Assembly: GCF_004798865.1 (NCBI RefSeq)
Contig: NW_025336481.1
Coordinates: forward strand, 39,465,619 to 39,529,618
Direction of reading: 5' to 3'
From: Varanus komodoensis
Lineage: Eukaryota > Chordata > Lepidosauria > Squamata > Varanidae
Length of the DNA stretch: 64,000 nucleotides
The position numbers and the translations under genes were made by a program. Shown piece by piece: positions 37,701 to 52,700 of this stretch. Position 1 is the stretch's first letter. Every line of letters begins with the position of its first letter. Below the pieces are notes generated by a model, which worked only from the letters and a program-made list of their open reading frames with translations, was not told where the DNA came from and did no database searches.

Positions 37701-40700
37701 ATAAAATTAATCACTACAACTTTCACAGGATTAAAATAATGATTGCAAGTTGTAAAGTCTCTCTGAGGGGCAAAATATTTATCCTGCCACAGGTTCTTGA
37801 GTCAGTAAAGGCAGGGGATAGATTTAACTCTTACAACAGACTGAAGTGTACTCTCCTTTTTATTTTTTATTTTTTTTTTGCTTTCATAAGCAAACCTCTA
37901 GGGGAAAGCGCAGGAAAGAAGACACCTTTGCAAAGCCTATTTCCTACCCTAACTTAATCTCCACTGATAGTGTCTCCAAAGGTGGAATTCTATAGGCGCG
38001 CGCTCTCTCTGGGTCTTACATTTCAATGTCACAACAACTAGCAGTGTACAAGTTATTTGTAAGAAACATCCAGGCATTCTCCTTGGTGTAGATTTTGGTG
38101 TGGGCTACAGCAAACATGCTACAAGTTCTGTTAAAGTCAGAGGGGAAAAAGGTTTATACAAATAAAATCACCTGCTGGGCACATCCTCTTCTGTTCCTTT
38201 GTCTAGCACGCTGCTTAGGTTATGCTCTGCCAAGGTCTCCTCTGGAACTTCTTCCAATTCCTCTTCCCGCTGTACTGAGAGCCGGTAATTCTCCAATTCA
38301 ATCCGCTCTGGTGTACCACGCAATCTCTTGGCAAGACTGGGTTCCTCTAGGCCATTTACATTGGGAGCTGGAGAAGAATTAAAGGCAAAGCCCCCCGAAA
38401 GTATTATGATTGTTTATCCAAAATGTGCAAGCAAGTTTTGAAGTAGTACCACCAAAACAGTGCCTTTCATTATTTCTATCAAGGTGCTAAACTTGGTCCT
38501 GGTTGATTCTTACTGGTGTTTGTCCATGTCAAATTATGATTAAAAATAGGGTTGAAAGACAAGGGAAATATTGCTTTGTGGAAACAGAGCTAGGAAAATT
38601 ACCATTTCTGGTAAATGCCTTACCTTAAATCCACACAAATGGCAACTAGAAGAGGTCTAAAGGAAAAACTACACACATTGCCCACTGAGGGGGCTGAACA
38701 GACTATATTACTTTTTGATCACTCAGGTAGATTAAACATTGCCTACGAGTAGAAAGCTGAACAAAAAAATGTTTTTTGTTGTGCTCGTTTTTTGTTGTGC
38801 TCGAATGTGTTTTCATTTTGTTTTTAACATGGGGAAGCATTAAAAAGGTCGGCATTTCCCACCTGAACCGATACAGTCCACTCTACCACCTCATTCTGTT
38901 GCATGTGCAAATCCAGCCTAAGTAGATTAGCACCATAAACAGAACACCATGTTCCTTGGTTCTGGGTTTAAAAAAACAAGACAGGACTGTTATTCCCAGT
39001 TCTGCTTGTGGAATCATCAACATAAATTAGAAACCCTGTTCCATTCATGAAACCAACTGAATCTTAGGTTTAGCCACCTGGATTATGAATACAACAGGTT
39101 GATGAAAGCATAGCAATAACTCCTTCAAGATAAATAGTGATGATAATGCTAGTTACAAACACAGGGAGCCAGACCATTTCATCCCACAGTATTTTATTTT
39201 GTCTATATTTACCATCCATTTAAAACAAAACACTGCTTAATCAACTACATTTGTTAATAGGCTATATATGTTTTGCTGTGAAACCATCTTTCCTTTTCTT
39301 TTTCATCTTGCAGACCTTGCTTCACCATTCTTTCCAGCATATTTCTGTCTCTTCCCCATGAATTTTCAGGTTTTGTATTTTTAAAGGTCTCTTTTACTTT
39401 AGACATGCAAACAACTAGGTGTGGTATGTTAATCAAACTGTTCAAGTTTAGTCATAAATTTGTTTTTTTTTAATTATCCTTAGTTCTAATTAATACATCT
39501 ACTTCTGAGGCTACAATCTTATATTCCCTGATTAGGGAGTAAATCCCATCAACTGAGAGGTCTTTTGAAACCCAATGGGAATTGCTTCCAAATATAAATC
39601 CATACAAGTTTTGTGCAATGTACCTTTAAGGCCTCATCACCACCACCAAGATCTTGGCTACAAACCAGGTGGTTATAATGTGATCTGTTCTCTCTTGCAA
39701 CTCACTGGAAACTCCTTTCTGTCCTCCACCCCTCTTCCATGACTATTTAGGACTTTCTTTTAGCAGTCAACAATAAGATGACAAAGCACAGCCTTTTTGA
39801 CCTCCACTTTTAAGCTGCTGCATATTGGATTTATAATTTTGTCTGATATTTTTATATACTGTGTATATTTCTGCTTTTTGTACACTACCTTGGACTATTA
39901 GAGCAGCAGTATGAAACCCAAAAGGAATCAATCAATAATTGCCTTAGCCAAACAATGTGAAAACTGTCCCCAGTGAGGAGTTTTAGAACCAGAGGACTTG
40001 GCCTAGAAAGGTGATTTATCTAGGTTTAAACAGCTAAAGGAAACTTAACTTTCCAAAGTAATGAAGGGAAAAAAAAGCTGGGAATGAACCTAGACTCCTG
40101 CATTCTTTTTTGTGGGGGAATTATCTGTGTGATATTTCTAAACAGGCTGCAGTGTAAATGAATTCACTTTCTTACTAATGATGGATCCTAAACAACTTAT
40201 TTTACTTTCCCCTTCCTAACCATGACGTATCTTCCTAGTATAACATTCAGGGTTTAATCAAAAGAGCACAAAGGCACTAGCGTGTGCTATGAGTAAGAAT
40301 TTGGTGATGTTTTTCAGCATTTGCAAAACCCTACTACACTGCAGTGACCTGACTGCAATTATAAGAGCCCATAAAAATAGGTGCTGGCAGATCATGTATT
40401 TACTGGAGTATTTTTACCATTCTGGGAAGAAGAGATTATGATCCCCAATTTAAGACATTCATAGCATGGAAATGAATTATTTTAAAAACAAATTGAATAA
40501 ACTGAACTGTTTATAATTAGATAATTTAGTTCTTTTATGTCAACATCTGGTTAAATACTTCATTGGCTTTCAAAAATATGGTAACAGGATTGATAAGGTG
40601 GGCTAGTCTGTATGTCCAAGCATATAATTTAGGGAAACAATTTTCTGTAGACATGTTAATGATTTCATTTTGTAATCTGTGAATTGCATTTTGATATTTT

Positions 40701-43700
40701 ACTTATAAAAAGATATTATTCAAGTGCCTTTGTTATCACAAAAGACATATGTGGCAAGTTACACATTGTTTAAATTTTACATCAATTTTCAAATAATGAG
40801 CTATGCAGATTTATTTTAGAGGATGTCTGTGACTGAAGAATGGGATACACTGGGGAGGCTACTGCTCATGGTAGAATACATTGCTTGCAGAAGAGCCTAG
40901 CTTCAATACAGTTAAAAAGACAACTGGAAGAGTCAGAACAGTCTCTGCCAGTTATAGCAGACTACCCTTGGCAGGATATACCAATGGTCTAAGATAGTGT
41001 TATATGTTCATATTATAAACAAACTAATAAAGATCTACCTCTACCAGAGAAGTTGCTTTGTACCCTAAGCAGTTCCAATTCCCTGTCTTTACAATGGTTA
41101 CAGCAGTGATCTACATGTCAGGGCTGTTGTGATAGCCAAGTTCCTTTCCCTGTTATTGGTTTTCTATTTCATACGAATGCATAGAGTCACAGTAATATTA
41201 CTGCCTGCATAAAGTTATATAATGTATTCTAGTGTTGATTATTAAAGTCAAAAGATACAGTACCAATACAGCATATGCCTCTGTTAAAAGTTCTGTTATC
41301 CTGTAATCTTAACCATTTTACTAGTAAAAATGCTAACTGGTGGTCACACATCTTTTAAAAAGATAGCCTTAATGACCAAAGGGAGCTGTTTTCCCAAGTG
41401 GGTAGTCTGCTTGAACATTATGTGAAAGCTGTCAGAGGGGTATTCCATTCCATGACAAAACCAACTTCTTGCTAAAAGGAATGCCAAGGAAACAGATAAC
41501 ATCACTTGTCTGACATGTCCTTTGACATTTTGCCTTACGTGGAATATTCTCTAGATAGTCATTTTTTGTGGATTTTGATTTCAACTAACTCTTGCAACTC
41601 CCTGAAGTCACTCACCATCTTCTATCACAACTTTCACAGAACAAGCCAAAGATTGCCTGGATGGTGGCTTCCCATGCAGCCATATCTGCAGGGAAGGTAG
41701 GAATTATTCAACTAATATTATTTCTACAGGGTGTATGGAGGATTAGCAGCATGTGAAGCTCTGCACATAATATCAAGAAGCATTTATACAGTGCTTTAGT
41801 GTCCCAAGTGTCCAGGATGTAAAGCAGGAATAGACAGCATATAGACCTGCATCTATTGATAGACCTTTGGATATGTGCAGCAGATTAGCAACTATTTCTG
41901 ATTGGCACATTAATAGCAGCAGCAGTCAAATAGCTCCTACCTGCCCAACATTAGGGAATGGGAAAGAGACCAGGACTCAGGCAGGTGTACATGTAGTTTC
42001 AGAGGTGCAAGCATGAACAGGGCAGGTAGAGTGTCTCTCAGAAAGGGGCTGTGCCATCCTCACTGTCCATACTAAGGTTGGGCCTCAGAGCTTGCATGTA
42101 CACCTTCTCTCATTTACCCCATGGTGGCAGCAGGTTGCCTGCTTAGCCTTACAATGCAAGGCCAGTCACATTCTTTAAAGAAATTTTTTATGCTTAAGTG
42201 GACTCCGAGGGAGGGTGGAGGACAGGAAAGCCTGGAGGAATGTTGTCCATGGAGTCGCGATGGCTCAGACATGACTAACAACAAAAATGGCTGGACAAAA
42301 GAACAGGCAACACAGCTTCAGAAAGTACAGTACACTATTCCACAATAGCCATACTTGGGCACCAGTAGAATGGTGAAATTTTTCTAATTACATCATACAG
42401 CTTTGCAAATACCAAGGTTTGGTCTGGATGCCAGGAAGCAGTTCCTGTCAGTTAGGACCCCTAGGGTATGGAATGGGCTTCCATGGGAGGTGGTTCAGGC
42501 CCCAGCAGCGAGGGTGTTCAAGGATAGGCTGGACATGCACATGGTAGGCATGTCATGAGTGAAGCTGGCTGAAGCCAGGAGTCAGACTAGATCGCCTGGG
42601 AGGCCCCTTCTGACTTGTTGTTTCTCTGTTTCCATGCATGATTTAATCAATTTGTGCTAGTCATAAAGGAAAAAGAGAAATGCAAGATGCTAGAGCCCCA
42701 CCACCCTGATCATAGGGTACAGAGTTACCTCTGGTTTCTGCTATTTTATAGGCCATGTAAAATTTCCATATCCTTGGAAAACTAAATTGGTCTGTTTTAA
42801 ACATAAGCTGAAATTAACATAAAATGGAATATTCACTTAAACAACAATTGCATTTGTGAGGTAGAGTCACAGAGTGCCCACATCCTAGTTCAAGATTACA
42901 AGGGTGCAAGCAAGTGGGATGGGTGAGAATGTCCCCCCTTCTCTGGGCAATTAATTCACTTCATCAATGACAAAAGATTGTTTCCTGAGTCCTTGCTTTT
43001 GAGACACCTCCTTAACTAAGTATTGTCAGTTCCTTCTCACATAGGGACTGAGTGCGGTCCATAGGATGAGGCCACAGCAAAACTGGGAGGGGCCGCAGTG
43101 CCTTGCACGAGAATGTTCTTTGTTCAGTCTCTGGCATCTATAGTTTAAGGAATTTAAGGTGACTGCATTTGCCTCTGCTGTTGCCAGTCAGAGCAGGTCA
43201 TAGTTAGCAAGACCAATTATCTGATTTAATCTAAGATAGTTTCATATATTCCTAAATTATATCCAGGTAATTCCAGCCAGAACATGTTCCTTTCAAATTA
43301 TTGGCTTCAACTGGTGTCACAACTAATTGCTTGAACTTGGGTAGCTGCCAAAATGATCAATGACTGTGATTACATTAGAAGTATTATGGAAGCCTTGGAT
43401 CCACTTACCTGGAATAATGAAGGGAATTATTTCTAAAAAAAATGTCAAGAGATGTCGAGAATGCATTATACTTTTTAGCAAAGCAAATGTCTACTTTCAG
43501 CTCTATTTGATATGGTTGGCAGAGACAGCAAGAAAACATTATGGAATGCCACTAAAATGAACAAAGCTTTGTTTGAAAGGTCACTTTCATTTTCTTCTGA
43601 TTTAAAAAACATGTGCCAAAGCCCAACTAAGGGAAAAGATGATGAGATAGCAAGTAAAGGAATGTACATGAACATCACTTGTACTTGCACAAAAAATCCA

Positions 43701-46700
43701 GGAAGGGACAGCCAGAAAGTATTGAAATCCATGTGCATTAATCCACGTGTATTATTCATAGATTGTGCTGTGTGTCTCTGTACTGTGTTGCTCCCCTCTT
43801 CAGTGCCTTTATACAAAGTGCAAACATGCATTCCACAATGAACCCCCATTCACTAGGAAAGAGCAAATTTTAGAACCTAGCCGGTGTGTGGCAACACACT
43901 CCTCCAGCTTACAATTTCTTCTGAGTAAAGAGGTCATGATGAATGTAGAATTTGGTCTCCCCAGTTTACCTAATTGCTTATTCCAGGATGAGAGAAGTGT
44001 GTAAAAATTATTGATGCTCATTCAACTTAAGCCTTGATTGTGCCCAACTTTGGAACGGGTAAACGAATAAAACTGAAGTCTGTTCAGCAGTTGTAACTGA
44101 TGGGACACAACCCACAACTGGGCACAGTGACTGTTTTTTTCTTATAGTGTAAAGGAAAAGCTTTGAGAGACATGATAAATTCCTATATTGATTCTTATAT
44201 TTCAGGCTGAATTTAGATTTCCAAAACTAGAAATGCTGAAGACCATGGGTCTATACCATACAGTGACTACAGTCCTTCCATATATTAAAACCCATATTAA
44301 ATTCTCTGTTCAACTATCAAATCACTTAGTGGTGTTAGACTAATGATTCTTTCAGTCTAAAGTTACAGGGTTGCTGTGACGCCTGGTCTTCCTAAGCCAG
44401 TCATCCCCAACATCTTAAACTGGCCTTCCTAGGCTAGCCTTCCAGATATTTTTTAAAGAATAAAAACTGGATTGTTGTTAAAACTTCTGGAATTCCTGAC
44501 CATTAAGGATGATGCCTTGGGATGACAGGCACTGAAATCCAAAACATCTAAAGGATAACGGGTTTGCGAACACTGTTCTAAACTCTTCCTAAGGATAAAA
44601 ATATGGCAAATAAACAAAAGTACATGAAGAATCATGGTATGGTTTAGCTGTTGATGTGGAAGGTTGTAGGGCTGTAGGCTTTTTCTGGACTAACATATTT
44701 GTTTGATGTGAGTTTCCATACTCCAGACTACAAAAGAATCTGCAATGCTGCATGATTATCCATGTACAGAAAAAAGCATGTCAGAGAGAAGACATAACAA
44801 AGGACCACTGGGAAAATTATTAAAAGATGTGAGAAAAACCATGGATGAATATTTTCTCTACAAACAAAATGGAACAGCCCAGAATGGTTTTTTTTTACAA
44901 CCTTGTCCTCAATTTACTGTGTATTCTAGCTGAATGTATAAAGCAAGACTGCACCTAATACTTGCCCCCAACCATTCAGAAATAGGTAAGAACCGGGTTC
45001 TACATGTGGAGGTGAGCTAACTTCTTGACCATCCTACAAAGCCTAGACAGGCAGAATCCCTATTTGGTGGAAGTATTCTAGGCAACACGTAGGGATTTTG
45101 AAGCAAATGAGAAGACTTCCATGCCATAACTCCTTCTCCAGAGGTTAAGTTGAAAAGAGGGGCTAAACAAAGACACTAACTATACTTGGCAGGTTTGCAA
45201 GTGCAGTCAAAGAGAAAAAATCCACAATATTGATATTTGTGACACTATTTTTCCAGAATGGAAACTTGTATAACAATTTTGTTGCATTGGGGAGAAAGTT
45301 ACATTTTTGCGGTCTCAAAATAAACTTTCCAGGTGCCTCTAATTTTTATTTCTCAATGGCCTATGCTCAATTTTCATATATTTGTGTTGAACTTAAGGTT
45401 GGCCAAAACAAAAATAAAAGGTAATCTAAACAGAGAGCTTAAAATATTTTAAATGCCAAAGGACTACTTTTAAAATTTTAGATACTCAAGACATCTAAGT
45501 GCATAGGATTTCTTCACATTCTACTCCATCCTATTAATTCCTGCCTCTCACAGCTAGGCCAGCACTAAGCCTCTTTACAAAGGATGAGAGGAAGCCGAAA
45601 GAATGCATGCACTTGGTTGCCCAGCAACGCCTCAAATATACTCCTGGGCAAGACCTCTGGCCTAGGTCTTCTGACACAAAACCTTTTAACCTTAGCAAAG
45701 TATGAAGAGAAAGTGGTAGTTGTTATCCCAGCTGCTGGCATCAGAATCCAAAAAAATTGGTAATGTTTCTGAGTGTAATACTTGCTTTACCTTGTTGAGG
45801 TTTTGATTTGTTTTCTGGTCTGATGAACCAAAATGGCTGCAGCTATTTTATAAACAGCTCAATGGCTTTAAAATGTTGCTGTGCTGGCTTTTTACTGCAA
45901 AATCCTAAACTATCTCTCCAAAGTCAATTTCTCTCATAAGATCATACTCAATAGATGAAATATGTAAGTAACTTATTTCTGCTCCACAATAGTAGATGTG
46001 TAGTTTTTGCTGAATGCTAGCTTGGGATAGGATAGAGGGAATTTGCAGCTTTTGTAATCCTTGGCTATACTGCTACGGTTTTTTTATTTCCCCATTTTAA
46101 TTATAGAGTATTATTTTAAAATTTAGCCATTTTATGTGATTTAGATGTTTGTAAGTCATGTTGTATTTTGAATCAGATAAAGAAGAGAAACGCATTCTTT
46201 AACAAATTCTGTATTAAAGTCACAGCTAAGTATTACACTTTGTATGAAGTTTCCAGATTCTTGCATACTTCACTGCATAGAAAGGCAACTACTTGGTGAA
46301 AATATGGTTGTTGTGACTTTAAATGCTACAGAAGGGACATAGGGTAAGCACAGAGATGAGGTTCTCCTGCTTCTCTGGGAATACCATCAACATAAAATAT
46401 GGGTTACATATGCTGTTCCTTTTTATTATCTATTTGAACATTTTTGCCTTTAGTAGTTGTGTCTTCAAACCTTGAGGAGCAGTTATTTTCAAAATGCATA
46501 GGGGAAAAGGGGAGACAAAGGGAAGAGTTGTAGGAAAAAGTTGTTAATCTATATTCTATTTAATAGATGTTTCTATATTTCAAATCCTGCCTAATGCATC
46601 CTCATTATTAGAAACAAACCAGAAAAGCTGAGATATTTTGATATTGGAACACGCAGAAGTCTTTTATAAGACTTATTATTATAAGGTTAAGCTCAATACT

Positions 46701-49700
46701 GAATTTTGGAATATATTACCAAAGGAGGCCTAAAATACAGGCTTCTTTTCATACTGGCTCCACTTCAGGCACTGTTGAAAGCACCATGAGAAAAACTGGA
46801 GATTTAATTGCTTTGTATGCCGGTTGCAGAATTTGATTGCAAACATGCAGAATTCTTTCTCTTGCATGTAAGGAATATAAACAATAGTAGCCACTTAATT
46901 TCCTTGTCTCTCTAAGTGCCTTAGAAATTTCTCTGACACATTTTTAAAGTTTTGAACCCGTTTTCCTGTCTAAGTGGCCTTCCTCCCCAAAATAAAGAAT
47001 ATCATGATTGTGTGTTGGCGTGTGGATGATCACTTCAACTCTGCTTCCTCAGAGGTAGCATCTACATTACTGGTTTTTATCTTTTGCTAAAACCAGTATT
47101 TATATATGTAATGAAGGAACCCTACATCCAGCCATGAAGTCTGAAGACAGGGCCAGCTTGCTAAAACATCTTTTGACTCAAGACAATGCAGCTTCTTATA
47201 TTAATGTATGTTCTTCTGGAGACTAGACAAGACAAGACAGGGCCATTCCAGCCACTCATCAAGATTCGCAAATCTTCCCTGGTGATGTTAACCTGGCTCT
47301 CTCACTGCTGACTTTTTTGTGCTCATAAATGATGTAGTATCTCTGAGAAACTAATTCCATATTCTATTTTGTGCACTGGAAGTTATGGAATAGACATGAC
47401 CCCTGCTGCAATGGTTTACAGTGAATTTCAGCTATTGTTGCTGTATGCATAGCGCTTATGCTGAATTTTGGAATCTTCTTCTTTAGCTGACTGTCATTGC
47501 ACTGTCACTGAGAAACCACACAATTTAGACATGGAAAACCACCCTTAACTCATCTTGCTACTCCTGCAAGCATTTCAACATATGTATTCACCATACTTCT
47601 TTAGAATTATTTAAATACTAAAAGAGATGAGAAGAAACATTCCTGGTTTTACTGTTGGCTCTTTTAGCATTTGGCACAACAGTGCTATTTATTTTACAAC
47701 TGTTATCAATCATATGCAAACTATTTTGCCTTCTCTCCACATGTTCCATGGCTCCAAGACAGCAAAGTTCTTCCTAGAACTGGAGGTGTTTAGGAGATCA
47801 GTATTCACAAGGGCTATCATGCATCCCCTATAGCTGTTATTGTAAATAATGAAGGGCATTTCACAGGAGAGGAACAGATTTCTCTGCTTCATTTCATTCA
47901 TTTGACATATGCAAGGGAAAAGTAGGTGTTCAGGGACTATAACATTCTCTTATTTCATCAAGCATTAACTTGAACCAAAAACATTTATACAATAGTGCCT
48001 TCCAGAGCTAACCACTGCCAAAATGTTCATTCCTTAACCCTGGCTGTCTTGCCATATTTAATAGAGAGAGAAAGAGTTGCACTATGAGAAAATATTATCA
48101 GTAGGGTAGAACAAAAATGGGAAGCATCTTTAGTACTTCAGTAACTAAATACATAATGACAGAGAAAGCTGTGATTAATTTGCACATAATGTTCAATAAA
48201 TGATCAATAAACTGCACTAGCTGAATGTTTTCTTTCTGTAGGATATTCTTAGTTTAAGTCAACCCCTGGATAAGTTAACATTGATTTAGATATATCATTA
48301 TTTATCAAATTAATATTGAATTATTCTGTGTTTCCTTTTACTTTTCTTCATGGTTCTTTAGCACTGTAACTGCCCTTTTATTTAGGTTGCCTCCAACAAT
48401 CAGAGATAAATAGAGGGCTAGAGGCTGGTTGTTTTTTAAATGTAAAACCACATATAAATGTCTCAAATAAAATGTCTGACATTAGAATGCATAACAGAAG
48501 CGTACAAAGGGGAGCCCATAGACTGAAAGGACACCTGGGATATATGTGTGCGCTTGCATAGGTGGTGCATATTTTGTGCATGGATGCATAATGAGTTGTG
48601 TGAAACCCCTATTAGAAGAGTTCATCAGTATCGGTAGCAGAGGACAGCTTTGTCCTTTGCTGCAACTGTGTCTCCAATACAGTAGTTACTTTCTCTCATG
48701 GTAGTAAACTGCTATTATTCTATTTTAGAATTAAGGGAAACACAAGGGAGGGGGTTACATCTGTCCCCTTCCCTTGGTGACCATAGCCTTTTAGTATCAA
48801 GATTACTTTTATCTGTATAGCCACATACTGTGTTCTTGCTCCGGGCTATACTTGAACATGAGAGCTAGAGTATGAGTTGGTATCACTGATTCCTCTTATA
48901 AGAGTTGGGGTAACACAATGTTCTCAAGCATTTTAAATATTCAAGGTGAAGCTGTTAGCAAGAGAACATTTACAGCAAGGAAACTTCAGCAGGGAAAGTG
49001 TGAGATAGCTAGCTTGAAAGAAAACTCTCAACCTAAAGAGGCCTTTGACAGGAGGATATATGTGTTGTCGGCAGCAGGAGTGAAGAAGAAATGACTTTAT
49101 AAAGATGTGATATTGGAGGCAGTGGTACAAAAAATTGAAGACAACAATTGAAAGGCTGAATTCTATATAATGATTTCAAATAATGGCACCATTGAGTGCT
49201 GTATTCCAGTTCTCATTGTTCCCTTAACAAGAGCCTATAGGCTATATTACTCTAAGCCAACTTACCATCTTTAGTTTCTCTGCACACACTATAGAAAAGA
49301 AGCAAGGAGTTATGTGGTCCTCCAATGTGTTGTTGGACTGCAACTCCCATCATCCCTCTGTACTGGCTATGCTGGCCAGGGCTGATGGGAGCTAAAGTTC
49401 AACATATGGAGGCCACGTGATCCTCACTACTGCTACAGAACCATAAAACGGAAATTCAAGCACTGAATGATGTTAAACAAATCCTTCCTACACCAAATCT
49501 TGTTCTAAAGTATATTTATTCCAGCACAGGCCAGTGCTTAATTTCAATCTAACTGGGCCAGCTGCAGAATCCCAGTATCTTGGAAGACTTCAATCCCCAC
49601 CCCCTAACTTTTCAGGCTTGAATCACACTTGATAAATAAAGGGATGGAAAAGAAAACACTCAGAAACCTGAGGATTGTTTGGAATTTATTCCCTTTTTAA

Positions 49701-52700
49701 ATGTGAGAAGTAACATTTGCACACAAACTTATTGCTTTCACAGCAAAGATCCAAAGTTACAGAATGTAAACAGCACACACGTGCACGCACACCACACGCA
49801 CACACACCTGTACCACCATAATAAGTGCAAAAATCAAAAGTCAAAATAAGGTGCAACTTCTCAAGTTGGAGATGTGAGGCTTTCTAGAGCATGTTTCCTA
49901 TTCCTCCCTGAGCCACAGCCTAAATCTCAAGGTGGGTGTCTTTTCTTAAATTCTACCATTCAGAATGGTGTGTTTTTAAATAAAAGTATCCCAGGTAAAT
50001 TGCTAATAAGGGAAAAATCAAACCCATTTCTGTGAGATTTAAGGTATTTTACACCAAGATACAAGTAATATTGCATACAGTTAAGAAAATGCCCAGAGAA
50101 ACTCACATCGTCCTTCAGGAAATTCATGTACATGTAAATAATAAATCAAATTACTATAATCTTTAAGGTTTGAAAAAAGATGAAAGAGAGGAGAGGAAGG
50201 AAATTTATTTCTCCCAGGAAAAGGTGTTCTCAGCAGGCTATTATGGTGGATCCCCAATAACCTTATGGATTTAGCAATTCTTCCCATCCATTACTCAGTA
50301 GTAATTTTAAAGTGCTTTCAACATTATAAAAATGCAAAACATTGCATTTTCTGCTATGAATCCGCTATGTCCCATTGACATATATTCCAGCTCCTTTTTT
50401 CTCCTCTGCCCATGTATCAATTTCTTTGTCTCACATCAAACCCACCAAAAAGACCTATTAAGAACACTGAAGGATATATATGATGTGGTCTAGGAACAGT
50501 CTCTTAAGGCAGCTGCTAAGTTAAACTCTGGAAGATTTTGCTTCATAGGGGAAGAATCTTGCCTCATTCTCCCAATGTACATCTTCAGCCTTCCAGACAC
50601 ACAGGGCCTCCATCAGTAACTTTTATGATAGAATAATTTTATACATTACAGCAGTCTATGCATGTCCACATGGTGACATTCAAGACAGTTAGGGCTGGAA
50701 CGTATTAAAGCAGTAGGCCACATGGAGCTGTTTATGTTAGCACTTGCTGCAGGTAAGAATGTGTGGCCTGTGCAATACAGGTAATGCTCATGTTTTGCTA
50801 CTACACTTAGGGTCCCAGAAACAGTGATAAAGAAGTCATGCCTCACTCTTGTATATTCAAGAGCACAAGTCTGCAGTATGAGTTTTGACTATCCTAAAGG
50901 CTTCTACAAGCCTGTTTGGTCTAAAGGGAAGGCTTTAAAATGATTGAGATCATAGTTCATTATACTTGTACAGCAAATATAGTAGGAACCAAACACCATT
51001 TTAGAGCTTGGTCAAATATCTCAAATGTGGCCTGTGGTGCAGATTAAGCAAGTCCATTTAGACACCTAAAGGGTATTTTCACAGGTGAAAAAGTGCCCTT
51101 TACTCAGATGTTTGCCACTCTATGGCCAATTACATGAAGCAAATGTTTTGTAAATAAGAAACTGGTGTCAGTTGAAGTGAAAATGAAATCATCACGCTGA
51201 GTGAATTCTAATGACCTCAGATAAACAACATAGCTCATAGCTGGGCCTGTGGCAATTTCTGCTCCCAATTAGTTTTGCACTGGAGGAACCAATGCATTTG
51301 CTGGAATACAAAATTATATTTTTACAACTCTCCAACAATTTCTGCAATTTTAAAACACATTTATTGAGTGTTGTGATTTTTTCCCAGTGCAATTACTGAA
51401 TGCTTGATTGTTAAAAGGGGCTCTGTTGGAAAACAGAGATAGTCAAAGGAAAAGAAAAGCAAAAGAAAAATTATGGCTCCTCTAATCACACATTAATGAA
51501 AGCTCTCTTTCCCAGGTCTTGTCCATATACTACAACAACATGCAAATATGCACAAGCAAATGGCACTTGCATTGTGGAAAAACAGGTGTGTGCTGCTAGA
51601 GCATATCTGGAACCCACTGGATGATCCAAGACTATGAAACAGCAACAGCATTCCTACAGCCTATGTACAGTTTTGTAAACTCTAACCCATTTTCAGACTC
51701 TTTTTAGTAATCTAGAGTTCTTCATCTGTGGTTCAGCTCTCCCATTAATGGGGAAGTAGTTTAACAGCACTGGGGTACACTTTTGAAGAAGCAATTTACT
51801 CAAAAGCAGATAAGTGACTTTACCTTTTTCCCTCAAAAGGGGATGTTTATTGAAAAAAGGTGTTTCTTACATTTAGGAATTATAAATTCCAGGACAGAAT
51901 TTGTCCTGGAACAGCATTTGTTATTTTCACTAGTCTGAATTTACGTATTGTGATTTATGTATTTGTAGGATGAGTTATTGCTGTCACATATGCCTTGTTA
52001 CTTATTTTGCATATTTTCACCATTTCAATTAAAACAGAACTCTTACATAAATTTGAAACGTCTGGATTTTCCTTTTTATAAGTAATACATCTTGGATTGT
52101 GTGTGTAACATTTCAGGCAGAATTGCTAATGGAGAATTGCTGTAATGTCAGTAATGCCATGAGTTAGTGCAAACTTCCCCAGTGCCCTCTGGATATTTTA
52201 GATTGCAGTCTCAATATTTCACAGCCACTGCTAATGCTGGCTGGGAATTACGGTAGTTAAAATCCAACATATCTGGAAATTGCTAAATTGAAGAAGGCTG
52301 AGTTAGGGAGTGAGGCCCAAGTGTCATTCCTGTAACTTTTAAGGGCAAGAGACTGTTCCAAGCCCAGTAAACACATTCAAAAATATTTTACAGACATTGT
52401 GAACAAACAATACTTGTGTTTTTAAAAATGTATAGAAATAATGCACACTGTAAAACATTCAAAAATACAAGAGACATACAACTATTACAGGATATAACTG
52501 TTGAAAAGCAAGGGATTTCCACCCCCTCCTTTTATTGGCAGCAGTAGCAATTGTGTCACATAGGCCAAAGCAGAGATTGCTCAACACAAAATACCCAGGA
52601 AGACAGTACAAGGAAAGGCATAATACAGAATCTGCCACAAGCATGCCAGAATTAAAGCAAAGAAAGCACCCATCACCACTTTCATCACCCTTTGACAAGC

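Larger units (their letters stand above)
34786..38171 (-). other. MICAL3: MICAL3 intron
   Basis: A 3.4-kb phase-2 intron. Contains the 5' end of a tRNA-like SINE (34965-35022, minus), a minus-oriented SINE (36538-36690), a short AC microsatellite (37655-37671) and an unrecognised GC-richer stretch with a 69-codon minus frame (36236-36445). Confidence 0.8.
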
